Below are positions 17,485 through 26,640 of a stretch of 64,000 nucleotides of DNA, piece after piece. The position numbers were made by a program, and so were the translations under genes. Location: positions 3,153,001 through 3,217,000 of the forward strand of contig NZ_JBFDTP010000002.1 in the NCBI RefSeq assembly GCF_040719375.1. Direction: 5' to 3'. The DNA is from Clostridium sp. AN503. Lineage in GTDB: Bacteria > Bacillota > Clostridia > Lachnospirales > Lachnospiraceae. The number at the start of each line of letters is the position of its first letter. The first letter of the stretch is position 1. The notes beneath the pieces were generated by a model. That model made no database searches. It was given only the letters and a program-made list of their open reading frames with translations, and had not been told where the DNA came from.

Positions 17485-18354
17485 TCATTTTGTGATCCCA
17501 ATTTTGCCGGCTATCCGCAGTTCCATCCGTATCCCGGCAAACCAAAGCCTGGCAATCCACTCCTGAAACCAGTTGATGAAAAGATAATTCTTCATATAAT
17601 AAAGCGCGCTCTCCTCCCGCAGACGCTGGCGCGCCATCTGGCTTTTCCAGGATTTGCTGATGGATGCTGAATGCTCATGACGGTAACTGCAGTTTAAAAG
17701 CAGGACTGTCCGGTAACCGGATGTCTTCATCCTCCATCCCAGCACAGCCTCCTCCTGATACAAAAAGATTCCTTCGTCATATCCACCGCATTCTAAAAAT
17801 TTCCCAGCATCTACCATCAGCATGGATCCGTGGACCCCGTCCACATAAACAGCCTTTTTATCCCGAAAATAAGTCTCCGGATAGTCCAGGAAACGTCCCA
17901 GCAGCCGGCGGCTCACCGGCCCCATGGAAAAAAGCTCCCGCAAAAAACCGCGGAGAGGCCAGCCATTTTTCAGGCTGCCATACTGTGCATCCTCCATCCT
18001 AGCCGCCGCAACGCCCACATCCGGATGATATTCAAAAATCCTCAGCAGCTTTACCAGGCAGTCCTCAGAAAATTCCACATCCGGGTTGGCGATCAGTACA
18101 TGGGTAGCCTGATTCTGCTCCGCCGCAAACCGGACGCCCAGGTTATTCCCTGCCCCGTAGCCACCGTTTTGCTCCGCGCGGACGACCTTGACCTTCTCAT
18201 CCACCAGCAGCATAAGCTTCTGCATGGAATCGTCCGTGGAAGCATTGTCCACGAGCACGATCTGCTCCAGCACCCGATAATCGTGAATCATTCGGACCAG
18301 CTTCTGCACCGTGTCCGCGTCATTGTAGTTCAAGATCACACAGTTGAGTTTCAT
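17485..18354 (-). CDS. Family 2 glycosyltransferase (rhamnosyltransferase-like)
   Basis: 289 residues. It opens with NCVILNYNDADTVQKLV, has VLVDNASTDDSMQ, the glycine-rich QNGGYGAGNNLGVRF, and the acidic site IANPDVEFSEDCL, which is the pattern of WbbL-type rhamnosyl- and galactofuranosyltransferases. The ATG at 18354 is preferred because it overlaps the upstream stop as ATGA; the longer reading from 18420 runs into that gene. Last gene of the second leftward block, which includes Glf, so a galactofuranosyl role is possible but unproven. Confidence 0.9.
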   Translation of the reverse strand: MKLNCVILNYNDADTVQKLVRMIHDYRVLEQIVLVDNASTDDSMQKLMLLVDEKVKVVRAEQNGGYGAGNNLGVRFAAEQNQATHVLIANPDVEFSEDCLVKLLRIFEYHPDVGVAAARMEDAQYGSLKNGWPLRGFLRELFSMGPVSRRLLGRFLDYPETYFRDKKAVYVDGVHGSMLMVDAGKFLECGGYDEGIFLYQEEAVLGWRMKTSGYRTVLLLNCSYRHEHSASISKSWKSQMARQRLREESALYYMKNYLFINWFQEWIARLWFAGIRMELRIAGKIGITK

Positions 18355-19412
18355 GCGCGCCTTCGCCTCCGGTTCTTTACAGTGTGGGTCCCCGGTTTTA
18401 CCCGAGGCATCAGCAAACACATGCCAAAGATCTGAGTCAGCGTGCTCTTATACAGATGATGGGCCCGGATATTTTTAAAACGTATTGCCGGAGACTGGGC
18501 CGGAAGAGCAAGGAACGCCCGCAGGATGTCTTTCTGTTCCGGACTCATACTTCTCCCGTACCGCCGCCCAAAGGCCACCGCCTGCTGAAACATCCTGCTG
18601 TAATTCTCTCTCACCTGCTGCCGCCTGCCAAGCCTTTCTGTCATATCCTCCAGGCTTCCCGTCTTCTTGGCACCCAGCGTATTGGCGCTGTGCTGCCGAT
18701 ACTGATAGAGCGGCTCCTGGATACAGTCGATCGTCCCAAAGCAGGATGCGACGAGGGCGATCCACCAGTCATGCATATAGCAGGCGCAGGGCAGCAGCTG
18801 TTGCCATCTTTTCTCCAGTGGCTCCGCTTCTGCCCTGCCTTTTTTCATCCCGGTCACCAGTTCAAGCAGCGCCCGGTTCATCATCAGAGCGCCTCCGGTC
18901 ACCGGATTCTCCACCAACACCTCCGCAAAAGAAGCCCGCTCCGGATCACAGTGCTGATAGGAAAAAAAACTGGGATGGATCTGATCCAGCCTTTCATCAG
19001 TCACCTCCATATCAGAATGGAGCAGGATCGGATGCTCCGTTCCAAGCTCCTCCTCCAGTTCTTTCATCCTCGCCAGCATGCATTTTACTTTGCAGTTGAA
19101 CCAGACATCGTCCTGATCACTCAGCATAATGTAATCGCTTTTGCCTTCCCGGGCAGCGCAGCCCAGGAGCCAGAAAAAATTGCAGGCGGCAGGCGGAATG
19201 TTCCTGCCTGCCTCCGGTACGACCGGACGGTGCATCAAAAACACCTGCTCCGGATACCAGCCCTGATACTTAAAGAGCATCTCCCTGGTCCCGTCATCCG
19301 AGCCGTCGTCCGACACAAAAATACGGACCGGGACGGTCTGCGCAAGAATAGAGTCCAGCTGCTGCTCCAAATATTTCTTTCCCTGATATGTGGCCATCAA
19401 TACAGTTACCAT
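18351..19412 (-). CDS. Family 2 glycosyltransferase (RfbF/RgpB-like)
   Basis: 353 residues. The start VTVLMATYQGKKYLEQQL, then VSDDGSDDGTREML, and the acidic site IMLSDQDDVWFNCKV (about residues 92-106) match the rhamnosyltransferase group found in Gram-positive wall-glycan loci. The C-terminal 100 residues are basic and without membrane helices. It begins 11 bases after the end of the GT8 gene and overlaps the next transferase by four bases, so the three are one operon. Confidence 0.9.
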   Translation of the reverse strand: MVTVLMATYQGKKYLEQQLDSILAQTVPVRIFVSDDGSDDGTREMLFKYQGWYPEQVFLMHRPVVPEAGRNIPPAACNFFWLLGCAAREGKSDYIMLSDQDDVWFNCKVKCMLARMKELEEELGTEHPILLHSDMEVTDERLDQIHPSFFSYQHCDPERASFAEVLVENPVTGGALMMNRALLELVTGMKKGRAEAEPLEKRWQQLLPCACYMHDWWIALVASCFGTIDCIQEPLYQYRQHSANTLGAKKTGSLEDMTERLGRRQQVRENYSRMFQQAVAFGRRYGRSMSPEQKDILRAFLALPAQSPAIRFKNIRAHHLYKSTLTQIFGMCLLMPRVKPGTHTVKNRRRRRA

Positions 19413-19423
19413 GTTGTCCGCTC

Positions 19424-20412
19424 CTATTTCTTTTTCCGGTTCTCCACCAGTTTCATCCCCAGCTTCCTGCTGACTGCCCAGCGCACTGCGGGACAGACCG
19501 CCGTCGCATAATCCAGCATATGGTATGCAAACATATAGAATTCTCTTCCTTTTTCTTTCGGCGTCCCCGCCCAGGGCGTCTGTGACAGGTACTTCTCATA
19601 GGCACGGCGGTAATGGTTCCGGTTTCCCGCGATCCACGGCCGTTCATCCCCCATATAGTGGATGACTGCCGGGTGGCGCTTTGCCGCTGCAAAGTCAGCC
19701 TTCGTCACCGCACGGTAGGGGCGGGAGTGCCGCACAAGCGTCCCATAAGAGAAATACCGGTAATTGGTAAAAAAATTGTACCGGGGCGGCAGCGTACGGA
19801 TCCTGCCTTTCAGGGCGCCGTTTATAACATCCTGGTCGCTGGCAAACAGCTTTCCGCCCTTCTCTTTCCAGAAATCCAAAGGCCTGCCTGCACATGCTCC
19901 TCCCTCCAGCGCTTTAGGTCCACCAGAAGCACGCCGGAGTTATAATATGCATCCTCCGGCCCCAGGCCGATGGATTCTTTCACCGCCTCGTATATGGTAG
20001 GCTCCATCACAGCGCCGATGATATTTCCGCACAGCGCTTCTCTCCACAGCCGCTTTAAGGGCTGTGCCACCACCGTATCACAGTCCAGATAGATCACCCG
20101 CTCCACATCCTGGGGCAGCATCTCGCCCATGAACAGCCGGAGCATGATGCTGATATCATATCCTCCCAGGTCCACCTCATGGTCAAACCGATCTTTTAAA
20201 TCTCCCATTTCCAGAAAAGTCAGGCTCCTGTGGTACCGCGCGGCAATCTCTTCAAGGGACGCCCGGCTCTCCCCTGTCAGCCCCATGGAGAGCACATAGA
20301 CCTGGATCTCTGAAAATCCCTCGTTCCTGTCAAAAAGCGAGCACATGGATGTGCCCAGATGCCTTGCAAATGCGTCATTGGATGCATACACCACATTCAG
20401 GGTCTCGTACAT
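19424..20412 (-). CDS. Family 8 glycosyltransferase, frame broken mid-gene
   Basis: A GT8 enzyme (LPS galactosyl/glucosyltransferase-like) of about 330 residues read in two frames. The first part (from 20412) has VVYASNDAFARHLGTSM and the metal site VIYLDCDTVV (about residue 103), and ends the recognisable match at NSGVLLVDLKRWREEHV. The second part continues with DFWKEKGGKLFASDQDVIN and IHYMGDERPW, the usual GT8 C-terminus. The two join if one T is added to the T3 run at 19878-19880 (plus-strand AAA), giving QAGLLDFWKEK. As written the protein stops early and is probably inactive. Sequencing error or true frameshift; not decidable here. Confidence 0.85.
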
Positions 20413-20423
20413 TCTCCGTCACC

Positions 20424-21521
20424 TCACATACAGGCTTCCACCCGGTTTAACGCCGACGCGATCACCTTGTCCATATCATAGTATTTATACTCAGCCAGCC
20501 GTCCGCCGAAGATCACATGCTCCTCCTTTGCCGCAAGCTCAGCATACTGCTGATACAGTGTCTGGTTCTTCTCATCGTTGACCGGATAGTAAGCTTCCAT
20601 CCCCTCTTTCCAATCCGACGGATACTCCCTGGTGATCACGGTCTTTGGCTGTGTCCCAAACTCAAAATGTTTGTGCTCAATGATCCGGGTATACGGGGTC
20701 TCCCGATCCGTATAATTGACCACGGCCACGCCCTGGTGGTTCTCCTCGTCCAGCACCTCGGACTCAAAACGCAGGCTCCGGTATTCCAGCTTCCCAAACC
20801 GGTACTCATAGTAAGCGTCAATGGTCCCGGTATAGACCACCGTCTCTCCCAGGCTGTCATAATGCTCCTTATGCTCCAGATAATCTACGCCGGTCTCTAT
20901 ATCACAGCCCTCAAAGAGCTTGTCAATGATCACATTATAGCCGCCGATCGGTATCCCCTGATAAAGGTCATTGAAATAATTGTTGTCGTAAGTAAACCGC
21001 ACCGGCAGGCGCTTGATGATAAATGCGGGAAGCTCTTTACAGTCCCGGCCCCACTGCTTCTCCGTGTACCCCTTCACCAGCTTCTGATAGATATCAGTCC
21101 CAACCAGAGAAATGGCCTGCTCTTCCAGGTTTTTCGGCTCCCCGGCCACTGCCGCCTTCTGGCTCTCAATGATCGCTTTCGCTTCCGCGGGAGTACAGAT
21201 TCCCCACATTTTACTAAAGGTATTCATATTGAACGGCATGTTGTACATCTCGCCCTTGTAATTTGCCACCGGGCTGTTGGTATACCGGTTGAATTCTGCC
21301 AGCTGATTCACATAGTCCCATACCTTCCGGTCGCTGGTATGGAAAATGTGCGCCCCATACCGGTGCACATGGATGCCCTCCACATCCTCACAGTATACGT
21401 TCCCGCCAATATGGTCCCGCTTCTCCACCACCAGGCAGGTCTTTCCTTTCTTTCTGGCCTCATAAGCCCAGACACCTGCATACAGACCGCTTCCTACCAG
21501 TACATAATCATATTTCTTCAT
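20424..21521 (-). CDS. glf: UDP-galactopyranose mutase
   Basis: 365 residues, normal length. A flavoenzyme that interconverts UDP-galactopyranose and UDP-galactofuranose in the cytoplasm. The FAD-binding start YDYVLVGSGLYAGVWAYEA and KRDHIGGNVYCEDVEGI are diagnostic, followed by HRYGAHIFHTSD and the active-site region with KQWGRDCKELPAFIIKRLPV (shown to 20 residues). It heads the operon with GT8 and two GT2 genes and indicates galactofuranose in the polymer. Confidence 0.97.
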   Translation of the reverse strand: MKKYDYVLVGSGLYAGVWAYEARKKGKTCLVVEKRDHIGGNVYCEDVEGIHVHRYGAHIFHTSDRKVWDYVNQLAEFNRYTNSPVANYKGEMYNMPFNMNTFSKMWGICTPAEAKAIIESQKAAVAGEPKNLEEQAISLVGTDIYQKLVKGYTEKQWGRDCKELPAFIIKRLPVRFTYDNNYFNDLYQGIPIGGYNVIIDKLFEGCDIETGVDYLEHKEHYDSLGETVVYTGTIDAYYEYRFGKLEYRSLRFESEVLDEENHQGVAVVNYTDRETPYTRIIEHKHFEFGTQPKTVITREYPSDWKEGMEAYYPVNDEKNQTLYQQYAELAAKEEHVIFGGRLAEYKYYDMDKVIASALNRVEACM

Positions 21522-21550
21522 TGATGTTATTCCGCCTTTTCTTTAATGAA

Positions 21551-22606
21551 CTAGTTCTTACTATCCTGCTTTTTCAGCCGGGCAAGCTCACGCTCCAGGG
21601 CCTCGACTTTCTTCTGACTCTCCTCTGCCTGTCTCCGGCTTTCCTCTTCCAGCCTGCGGTTCTCCGCCTCAAGCCGCTCCACCTGTGCCAGCTTCTGCTC
21701 GATCATATACTCCACCGTATTGCGGTCAAGGATTCTCAACGCTTCCGAAAACATACTCATCAACTCCTCTACATGGTACCGGAAATAGAATATCTCCCGG
21801 TACAACTCTTCAAACTCCGGATACGCCTCCACCACCTTCCGGATATCCTCCGGACTGTCCGATGCAAGGAAATACAGCCATGCATCCAGCTTGCTACTTA
21901 TATTGTGATGGTTTTGCAGGAAGATGTCAAGTGGAATCAGCAGATATTCCTGTACCATATCAAGCTCAAGCCCCGTATCAAAGACCTGCTTTCCATAATG
22001 CAGGTACTGGTCCGGGATTGCCTTGAATTCCCCCGTACTGTCCTTGATCAGAACGATCGTATAGACCGTTTTGATGTCCTGGTAAGAGAACTTCTCTCCC
22101 GCCCGCTTCTTTTCCTCGTGTACCTGGGAATACTGGCGCATCACCAGGTCGCTGGAATAACAGGTGCACCGCTGCCCGGGGAATAGATAGCCCACCCTCT
22201 GGATTTCCACATTGGCCGTTTCCCGGCTCTTTAACCGTACCACGATATCCATCGAAAGATACGTCCCGTCCTGTACCAGTTTTTGGGAATCATTCTGCAT
22301 CACCTTCAGGATTTCCACATCCCGTTTCAGACAGTGCGTCAGAAAGTCCTCCAGCCGCTCCGGATGGCGCTCCGGGTTGAAAATCATGCTGAATACCGGG
22401 TCATAAGTCACATTCAGGCCCCGGACCCCCATACAAAATGAGACAAATTCCTCCTGGAGATTGTCCGTCAGTTTTTGGAATTGAGTATAAACCTCCTCCT
22501 GCTCCTGAATCCGCCTCATGACCTCCTTTCTGGACTCCGCCGGTCCAAAAAAATTGTCGTGTCCCGGCACCTTAAGTTTCACATTTACCGCCTTCTCAGA
22601 TTTCAT
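21551..22606 (-). CDS. Rpn/PD-(D/E)XK nuclease family protein
   Basis: 351 residues. The central part has DPVFSMIFNPERHPERL, then TYLSMDIVVRLKSRETANVEIQ, where Asp and the Glu-x-Gln pair match the D...ExQ active site of Rpn recombination-promoting nucleases, formerly annotated as transposases. The last 60 residues form a Glu/Arg-rich coiled coil (EQKLAQVERLEAENRRLEEE). The ATG at 22606 has AAGGGGG upstream; the 22657 start has none. It has its own promoter at 22752-22780. In E. coli such proteins are DNA endonucleases that raise RecA-independent recombination; the role here is unknown. Confidence 0.85.
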   Translation of the reverse strand: MKSEKAVNVKLKVPGHDNFFGPAESRKEVMRRIQEQEEVYTQFQKLTDNLQEEFVSFCMGVRGLNVTYDPVFSMIFNPERHPERLEDFLTHCLKRDVEILKVMQNDSQKLVQDGTYLSMDIVVRLKSRETANVEIQRVGYLFPGQRCTCYSSDLVMRQYSQVHEEKKRAGEKFSYQDIKTVYTIVLIKDSTGEFKAIPDQYLHYGKQVFDTGLELDMVQEYLLIPLDIFLQNHHNISSKLDAWLYFLASDSPEDIRKVVEAYPEFEELYREIFYFRYHVEELMSMFSEALRILDRNTVEYMIEQKLAQVERLEAENRRLEEESRRQAEESQKKVEALERELARLKKQDSKN

Positions 22607-22751
22607 AGAATACCCCCTTGAACGTTTTTGAATAAAAAGAGAAATAGAATAAAACAACTAACAATACTACTAACCTCAACACTCTGAAATCGTGGCCGAA
22701 CCGGCCTTAAATTGCAGATTCCATACAGAAGACTTCTGTACTGAGAAATTC

Positions 22752-22780
22752 AGTATATCATATCACGAAATATTTTGCAA
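22752..22780 (-). promoter_or_regulatory. Promoter of the Rpn-type gene
   Basis: TTGCAA (22775-22780) and TATACT (22752-22757) on the minus strand with a 17-base spacer. The rest of the 22607-22938 gap holds a roughly 140-nt leader, the direct repeat CATTTTGCAGC (twice, 22804-22824) and the glnN terminator. Confidence 0.6.
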
Positions 22781-22843
22781 AAGATTATTTGCTTGTTTTC
22801 CCGCATTTTGCAGCCATTTTGCAGCGCCAACAGGCGAGATACA

Positions 22844-22885
22844 AAGCGGCAGGAGCACGTTTCCCTGTCCGTGTTCCTGCCGCTT
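22844..22885 (-). terminator. Terminator after glnN
   Basis: A 16-bp stem with one mismatch (22844-22859 against 22870-22885, core AAGCGGCAGGA/TCCTGCCGCTT) lies 54 bases after the glnN stop. Only a short T-run follows, so termination may be partial. Confidence 0.65.
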
Positions 22886-22938
22886 CCCTGTCTTACCTTA
22901 TCAAATACAACAAATCTGTCACAATCCCAATTCAGTCC

Positions 22939-25056
22939 CTACACCTCAAAGATCAGATCCCCATAGCTCGGGAATGGCCACAGGTCTTTATCCACGATCA
23001 TCTCCAGCCGGTCAGCCGGCTCGCGCAGTGCGGCCATCGCCGGCACCACTTTCTCATGATAAGCATGGGCCTGGGCCTCGCCGCTCTCCATGGCAGAGCA
23101 GGCATCGTTTGCATCGATCAGCGCAGCCAGCGCAACCTTCATGTCAGATAAAAGGGCGCAGGTTTCTACCAACAGTTCCGTCTGGACACTGGTATCCGCC
23201 TGGGGACATGTAGACTGTACCACACCCAGGGAGCCTCCCAGCTGTGTGGTATACTTGATAACTGCCGGGATCAGCTGCTTGCTCGCCATATCGATCATCG
23301 TCCTGGCCTCAATGTTGATGACCTTGGAATATGCCTCATACTCCACCTCTGCGCGGGATTTCAGCTCTGCCCTGGTAAATACGTTGAACGCCTCAAACAG
23401 CTTCACAGCCTTGTCCGTAGTCAGGGCCGGGATAGCGTCCACCATGGAGCCAATGTTTGGAAGGCCTCTCTTCTCGGCCTCCGCAACCCATGCATCAGAA
23501 TAGCCATTGCCATTAAAGATGATCCTTCTGTGCTCTTTTAACAGCCGTTTGATCATATCGTGGACCGCAGTATCAAAATCCTCCGCTTTCTCCAGCTCGT
23601 CTGCCGCCTCCTTGAACGCCTCGGCAGCGATGGTGTTCAATACCACGTTGGGCGATGCCACAGAATCAGAAGATCCAACCATGCGGAACTCAAATTTATT
23701 GCCGGTAAAGGCAAACGGGGAGGTACGGTTCCGATCGGTGGCATCCTTATCCAGATCCGGCAGAGTCGCAACGCCAGTCTTTAATGTGCCGCCCTTTTTC
23801 GAGTGGGTCGCCTCGCCTGTGCTGCACAACTGGTCGATCACGTCCTGAAGCTGTTCTCCCAGGAATACGGAAATGATCGCCGGCGGAGCTTCATTGGCGC
23901 CCAGACGCTGGTCATTGCCCACATCAGCCGCAGACTCGCGAAGCAGGTCCGCATGCTTATCCACTGCCTTTAAAATACATGCCAGCACCAGCAAAAACTG
24001 AATATTCTCATGCGGGGTCTCGCCGGGGCTTAACATATTCACACCGTCATCAGAGGTCAGGGACCAGTTGTTGTGCTTGCCGGAGCCATTTACCCCTGCA
24101 AAGGGCTTCTCGTGAAGCAGGCAGGTAAGGCCGTGACGTCCTGCGACCTTTTTCAAGGTCTCCATGACCATCTGGTTGTGGTCCACCGCCAGGTTGGCCT
24201 GGTCATAGATCGGGGCAAGCTCATGCTGCGCCGGAGCCACTTCATTGTGCTGTGTCTTGGCCGTAACGCCCAACTTCCAAAGCTCCTCATTGACTTCCTT
24301 CATATAAGAACCAACCCGCTCACGGATCGCGCCGAAGTAGTGGTCTTCCAGCTCCTGTCCCTTCGGAGGCATCGCCCCAAACAGGGTCCTGCCTGCATAG
24401 ATCAGGTCTTTTCTCTGTAAATATTTTGCACGGTCAACCAGGAAATACTCCTGCTCCGGCCCGACGGACGGGCAGACTCTCTTGGCCGTGGTATTTCCAA
24501 ACAGTCTCAGGATCCTTAAGGCCTGTTCATCAATCGCCTGCATGGAACGCAGGAGCGGGGTCTTCTGGTCTAAAGCCTCGCCCTTGTAAGAACAGAATGC
24601 CGTCGGAATGCAGAGAGTAACGCCGATCGCATCCTCTCTTAAAAACGCCGGAGAGGTGCAGTCCCACGCGGTATAGCCCCTCGCCTCAAATGTGGCGCGC
24701 AGGCCTCCGGACGGGAAAGAAGAGGCGTCAGGTTCTCCCTTTATCAGCTCTTTGCCGGAAAACTCCATGATCACCTTGCCTTCTGCATCCGGTGCGGAGA
24801 TGAAGGAATCGTGCTTCTCAGCGGTAACGCCTGTCAGCGGCTGGAACCAGTGAGTGTAGTGGGTCGCCCCCCGCTCAATCGCCCAGTCCTTCATGGCATG
24901 TGCAACCACGTCTGCGATGGACGGGTCCAGCTCCGCGCCATCCTCAATGGTCTTTTTCATTTTCTTAAATACACTCTTCGGCAGACGTTCTTTCATCACC
25001 GTTTCATTAAAAACGTTCTTGCCAAATACCTCAGCAACATTTACGATTTCACTCAT
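22939..25056 (-). CDS. glnN: Glutamine synthetase, type III
   Basis: 705 residues, the size of dodecameric GSIII, clearly longer than GSI. It makes glutamine from glutamate, ammonia and ATP. Typical features are the N-terminal GSIII domain (HYTHWFQPLTGVTAEKHD, KGEPDASSFPSGGLRATFEA), the catalytic core (SVGPEQEYFLVD, FAGVNGSGKHNNWSL, TPHENIQFLLVL, NRTSPFAFTGNKFEFR) and a helical C-terminal part. GGAAGGA precedes the ATG. Strong promoter at 25152-25180, flanked by an inverted repeat that could be a nitrogen-control site. The neighbouring genes are not nitrogen genes, so it is a single-gene unit. Confidence 0.97.
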   Translation of the reverse strand: MSEIVNVAEVFGKNVFNETVMKERLPKSVFKKMKKTIEDGAELDPSIADVVAHAMKDWAIERGATHYTHWFQPLTGVTAEKHDSFISAPDAEGKVIMEFSGKELIKGEPDASSFPSGGLRATFEARGYTAWDCTSPAFLREDAIGVTLCIPTAFCSYKGEALDQKTPLLRSMQAIDEQALRILRLFGNTTAKRVCPSVGPEQEYFLVDRAKYLQRKDLIYAGRTLFGAMPPKGQELEDHYFGAIRERVGSYMKEVNEELWKLGVTAKTQHNEVAPAQHELAPIYDQANLAVDHNQMVMETLKKVAGRHGLTCLLHEKPFAGVNGSGKHNNWSLTSDDGVNMLSPGETPHENIQFLLVLACILKAVDKHADLLRESAADVGNDQRLGANEAPPAIISVFLGEQLQDVIDQLCSTGEATHSKKGGTLKTGVATLPDLDKDATDRNRTSPFAFTGNKFEFRMVGSSDSVASPNVVLNTIAAEAFKEAADELEKAEDFDTAVHDMIKRLLKEHRRIIFNGNGYSDAWVAEAEKRGLPNIGSMVDAIPALTTDKAVKLFEAFNVFTRAELKSRAEVEYEAYSKVINIEARTMIDMASKQLIPAVIKYTTQLGGSLGVVQSTCPQADTSVQTELLVETCALLSDMKVALAALIDANDACSAMESGEAQAHAYHEKVVPAMAALREPADRLEMIVDKDLWPFPSYGDLIFEV

Positions 25057-25105
25057 AAATCTGTCCTTCCTCTCGTTTGAATTACCGTTCCCGGTCTCCT
25101 CATTC

Positions 25106-25230
25106 TGTCTGATATCCGCTCTTATCCTTTTGTCGTAACGCTCACCACCTTATTATGTAAGGTTTTTACGGTTTCGTCAACGACTTTTTCCGATGCCTTT
25201 CTTAAAAATGTCAAGTCCGGATATCAGACA
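25106..25230. repeat. 13-bp inverted repeat flanking the glnN promoter
   Basis: TGTCTGATATCCG at 25106-25118 and its exact complement CGGATATCAGACA at 25218-25230. One arm lies in the 5' UTR, the other about 38 bases upstream of -35. The spacing of 99 bases would suit two operators bridged by DNA looping; each arm has a GATATC core. Confidence 0.7.
25152..25180 (-). promoter_or_regulatory. glnN promoter
   Basis: TTGACG (25175-25180) and CATAAT (25152-25157) on the minus strand with a 17-base spacer. Leader of about 90 nt. Confidence 0.75.
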
Positions 25231-25272
25231 AAAAACGATGGCACCCTTCCGTTCTGGAAAAACGCCATCGTT
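25230..25272 (-). terminator. Terminator after the antiporter gene
   Basis: AACGATGGC (25234-25242) pairs with GCCATCGTT (25264-25272); on the minus strand the stem is followed by a T6 run (25230-25235). It lies 45 bases after the antiporter stop. Confidence 0.8.
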
Positions 25273-25316
25273 CTTTATTAAAATAAACCATCCCGCCTGA
25301 AAATGCAAGCACTTTT

Positions 25317-26519
25317 TTAATTTATTTCCCTTACAAGAAATTTTTTATAGGTAACATCCATGCCAAAAGCGCCCAGCGGAGCTGTAATGATAATTGCCAG
25401 GACCGCCACCGACAGCACGATCCTGCCGCAGGGCAGGCCCATAGCCAGCGGAACGGAGCCGATCGCAGCCTGGACCGTGGCTTTGGGGAGATACGCGATC
25501 ATACAGAACAGCCGCTCCTTTAAATTCAGAGGGGTATGCAGCATACATAGGAACACACCCGCCGCCCGGAATGCGAGCGCCAGAAAGATCATTCCCACCG
25601 CTGCCGCCCCTGCGCCAAGTGTATAGCGGATATCCACCGCCGCGCCAACCAGCACAAACAGGATGATCTCTGCGGCAATCCACAGTTTACCAAACTTCTC
25701 TGACAGCCGTTTTGACACAAATGCCGTACTTCTAAGCTTCAGCACGCAGGCCATGCTCACCACAGCCAGCAGCCCCGAGACGGAAACATGGCCCTTCAGC
25801 CAGTTCTCAGCAGCAATGAGCAGGAAGGAGATCCCAAGAAGGATCACGACCTTTGTACTGTTGCGCACGCAGTGCCTGTGGGCATAGGCTGTTTCAAAAA
25901 ACAGGCTCATGAACCATCCGGCCAATGCCCCCAGTGCAATCCCAAGGATAATGGAGACCGGGATGTTCACAAAATCCGACCAATTGGCAGAACCTCCCTG
26001 TGCCATCCCCGTGAACGTGGTAAACAGCACGATCACAAAAATATCGTCACAGGACGCGCCTGCCAGGATAAGCTGCGGGATACTTTTCTCCGTACCGTAC
26101 CGGGATTCCATAAGCTGTACCATCCGTGGAACGACCACCGCCGGAGAGACTGCCCCCAGAACCACTCCCATCACAGCCGCCTCCATCCTTGTCACGCCGA
26201 GTATCCCCGGCGCAAACAGGACAAATGCCAGGATCTCAAAGCTGGCCGGCAAAAAGGACATCAGGATCGCCGGACGCCCCACTTTTTTTAGATCCGACAG
26301 ATCCAGTGACAGCCCCGCCTTCAAAAGAATGATGATCAGGGCCATCTGCCGCAGGTCCGCAGAGATTGAAAGGATAGACGGGTCCAGCAGATCCAGGGCA
26401 TAAGGTCCCAGGACAATCCCCGTAAGCAGCATTCCAATGATGCGCGGCAGCTTGAGCTGCTGGCATACCGCCGCCATGAAAAGCCCAGCCAGAAAGATAA
26501 ATGCAAGTGATGTTAACAT
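25317..26519 (-). CDS. Cation:proton antiporter, CPA family
   Basis: 400 residues with about twelve membrane helices and no cytoplasmic RCK domain. The first helices contain QQLKLPRIIGMLLTGIVLGP, the CPA2/NhaP-type pattern, and the ion-binding region is LILAGASCDDIFVIVLFTTF, whose Asp pair corresponds to the transport site of NhaA-like antiporters. Likely exchanges Na+, K+ or Li+ for H+. The ATG at 26519 has AGGAGG seven bases upstream, unlike the one at 26567. It follows a 128-nt leader that folds into a riboswitch-like structure ending in a terminator, which fits ion-dependent control. Confidence 0.9.
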   Translation of the reverse strand: MLTSLAFIFLAGLFMAAVCQQLKLPRIIGMLLTGIVLGPYALDLLDPSILSISADLRQMALIIILLKAGLSLDLSDLKKVGRPAILMSFLPASFEILAFVLFAPGILGVTRMEAAVMGVVLGAVSPAVVVPRMVQLMESRYGTEKSIPQLILAGASCDDIFVIVLFTTFTGMAQGGSANWSDFVNIPVSIILGIALGALAGWFMSLFFETAYAHRHCVRNSTKVVILLGISFLLIAAENWLKGHVSVSGLLAVVSMACVLKLRSTAFVSKRLSEKFGKLWIAAEIILFVLVGAAVDIRYTLGAGAAAVGMIFLALAFRAAGVFLCMLHTPLNLKERLFCMIAYLPKATVQAAIGSVPLAMGLPCGRIVLSVAVLAIIITAPLGAFGMDVTYKKFLVREIN

Positions 26520-26540
26520 CGTATTTCCTCCTTTTAAATG

Positions 26541-26640
26541 CAAAAAAGCCGATGGTCCCTGCGACAATATGATCCTGTTATCGCAGAAGTCATCAGCTTA
26601 ATAAGCGGTTTAGGTTTCCCAAGGGAGAACTTCATTCCCT
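26541..26640 (-). promoter_or_regulatory. Riboswitch-like leader of the cation antiporter gene
   Basis: Between the transcription start (about 26647) and the antiporter ribosome site the RNA can form an outer stem GCUGAUG/CAUCGGC (26591-26597 with 26548-26554), asymmetric internal loops (ACUU and GGGAC), an inner stem CUGCGA/UCGCAG (26581-26586 with 26559-26564), and a U6 tract at 26542-26547. Upstream are the small helices GCUU-AUU-AAGC and GGGA...UCCC. The layout is that of an aptamer merged with a terminator. Alkali-ion riboswitches (Na+-I, Li+) control such antiporters in Firmicutes; assignment to one of these classes is inference from memory and context. Confidence 0.6.

Noticed and set aside
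17333..17560. Small leftward gene inside the 101-bp palindrome
   Set aside because: It crosses the convergent gene ends and lies in a hairpin; no ribosome site. The hydrophobic stretch is explained by the AT-rich palindrome.
20517..21524. Long plus-strand open frame of about 335 codons
   Set aside because: Antisense shadow of glf; the composition follows the codon pattern of the opposite strand.
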